Source of the DNA: an uncultured Tenacibaculum sp.
Lineage (GTDB): Bacteria > Bacteroidota > Bacteroidia > Flavobacteriales > Flavobacteriaceae
Assembly (NCBI RefSeq): GCF_947504135.1
Contig: NZ_CANNGG010000003.1
Coordinates: forward strand, 124,001-188,000
Length of the DNA: 64,000 nt
Reading direction: 5' to 3'
Shown: positions 63,499 through 64,000 of the stretch, piece by piece
How the letters are laid out: every line of letters starts with the position of its first letter
How positions within the stretch are numbered: the first letter of the stretch is position 1
Translations under genes and position numbers: made by a program
Notes under the pieces: generated by a model
What the model was told of the DNA's origin: nothing
Seen by the model: the letters and a program-made list of their open reading frames with translations, nothing else
The model's database searches: none

Positions 63499-64000
63499 AT
63501 GGATACATACACCCGCATTAAAAAAGAATTCCCTAAAACGATAACCGTACCACAAGAATTAAAGCTATTATGTGATTGGGTTGATGAAAACAACTACCCT
63601 ATTAGCGGTCTTTTTGAGCTTCAGGAAGACGATGGAGATAGTATAAAGAGCTGGTTTGATGATGCAACTATTTCAGACCGTTTTGGTGTTTTTGGTTTTG
63701 GTCCAGATGGTTCTATTTATGCCTTTTGGCTAGATGATGATGGCAATCAAAAAATTGTGCATTTAGGCTCTGAAGGTGATGCATTGTACATATTAGCAAC
63801 CTCATTTATTGACTTTTTACGTTTACTAGCCATTGGCTACGATGAAATAGGAAACGCTGATATGACAAAAACTGCCTATCAATGGAATGATGCAGATGAC
63901 GACGAATCTGTGAACCCAGATTTTCAAGATTGGGTGAAAACCTCGTTTAAGGTTAGCATACCAAAAACAGGCAACGAAATTACAAACACAAACGACCCAC
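63499..64000 (+). CDS. SUKH (SMI1/KNR4) family protein, cut by right edge
   Basis: A frame open to the window end (167 residues seen): MDTYTRIKKEFPKTITVPQELKLLCDWVDEN, GVFGFGPDGSIYAFWLDDDGNQKIVHLGSEGDALYILATSFIDFLRLLAIGYDEIG. The FW-D-N-x-V strand and the SEGDAL helix are typical SUKH features. It has the third copy of the dyad promoter. A further unit of the island therefore continues to the right. Confidence 0.8.
   Translation, partial: MDTYTRIKKEFPKTITVPQELKLLCDWVDENNYPISGLFELQEDDGDSIKSWFDDATISDRFGVFGFGPDGSIYAFWLDDDGNQKIVHLGSEGDALYILATSFIDFLRLLAIGYDEIGNADMTKTAYQWNDADDDESVNPDFQDWVKTSFKVSIPKTGNEITNTNDP

Overview
The window looks like chromosomal DNA of a marine-type member of the Flavobacteriaceae (Bacteroidota), possibly near Tenacibaculum. 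This is inferred, not proven. The DNA is very AT-rich. Promoters follow the Bacteroidota pattern (TTG, about 19 nt, TAnnTTTG) rather than the E. coli one. Gene families point the same way: bacillithiol genes BshC and BshB1, a BatA-domain protein beside a degenerate dihydroorotase, an HmuY-type lipoprotein with a TonB receptor, DUF6607, LytTR two-component pairs and an endonuclease III without its iron-sulphur cysteines.

Positions 1-17,000 are mostly housekeeping. They hold a PLP enzyme cut by the left edge, a tightly overlapping operon (methyltransferase, bshC, rlmF), a BatA/dihydroorotase-like/membrane protein/esterase run, a sterol-desaturase-type protein, bcp and nth, an ECF sigma factor with a small downstream gene and a start codon buried in an inverted repeat, and uvrA. 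Positions 14,800-24,770 form an iron or heme uptake locus. A TonB receptor and an HmuY-like lipoprotein run leftward. Rightward run DUF6607, an ankyrin protein, a DUF2271 protein with a flavinylation-like motif, and a PepSY-flavodoxin-reductase fusion that could drive electrons across the inner membrane. A propeller histidine kinase with a LytTR regulator follows.

Positions 27,700-47,600 are a mixed core: YqgE, PabC-like enzyme, START-like protein, acetyltransferases, two AraC regulators, a PAS histidine kinase with a receiver, small lipoproteins, tRNA-Met, three tRNA-Gly, tRNA-His, rhomboid, LpxL-like acyltransferase, bshB1, MATE pump, KdsC-like phosphatase, and an HxlR-controlled oxidoreductase/YceI/dioxygenase cluster that looks like an electrophile or quinone response. 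Two promoters flanking the 31-33 kb AraC gene share a gapless two-block element with 21-bp direct repeats, a candidate operator for that regulator.

Positions 47,630-64,000 are accessory. A truncated conjugation ATPase (MobC/TraG type) is fused in frame to the 3' part of a phosphoesterase gene, marking an old recombination or deletion joint. To its right lies a one-directional array of immunity-like genes: SUKH (SMI1/KNR4), Tdi1/GAD-like, MORN/YwqK-type repeats, bactofilin-like and several lipoproteins. Several members are broken by frameshifts or stop codons. Three units of this array begin with the same promoter architecture: a TCCCT-N6-AGGGA dyad exactly 22 nt upstream of a TTTG-type -7 box. 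This points to one shared regulator for a poly-immunity island and is the strongest new signal in the window. No CRISPR array, intact transposase, rRNA gene or toxin gene was seen.
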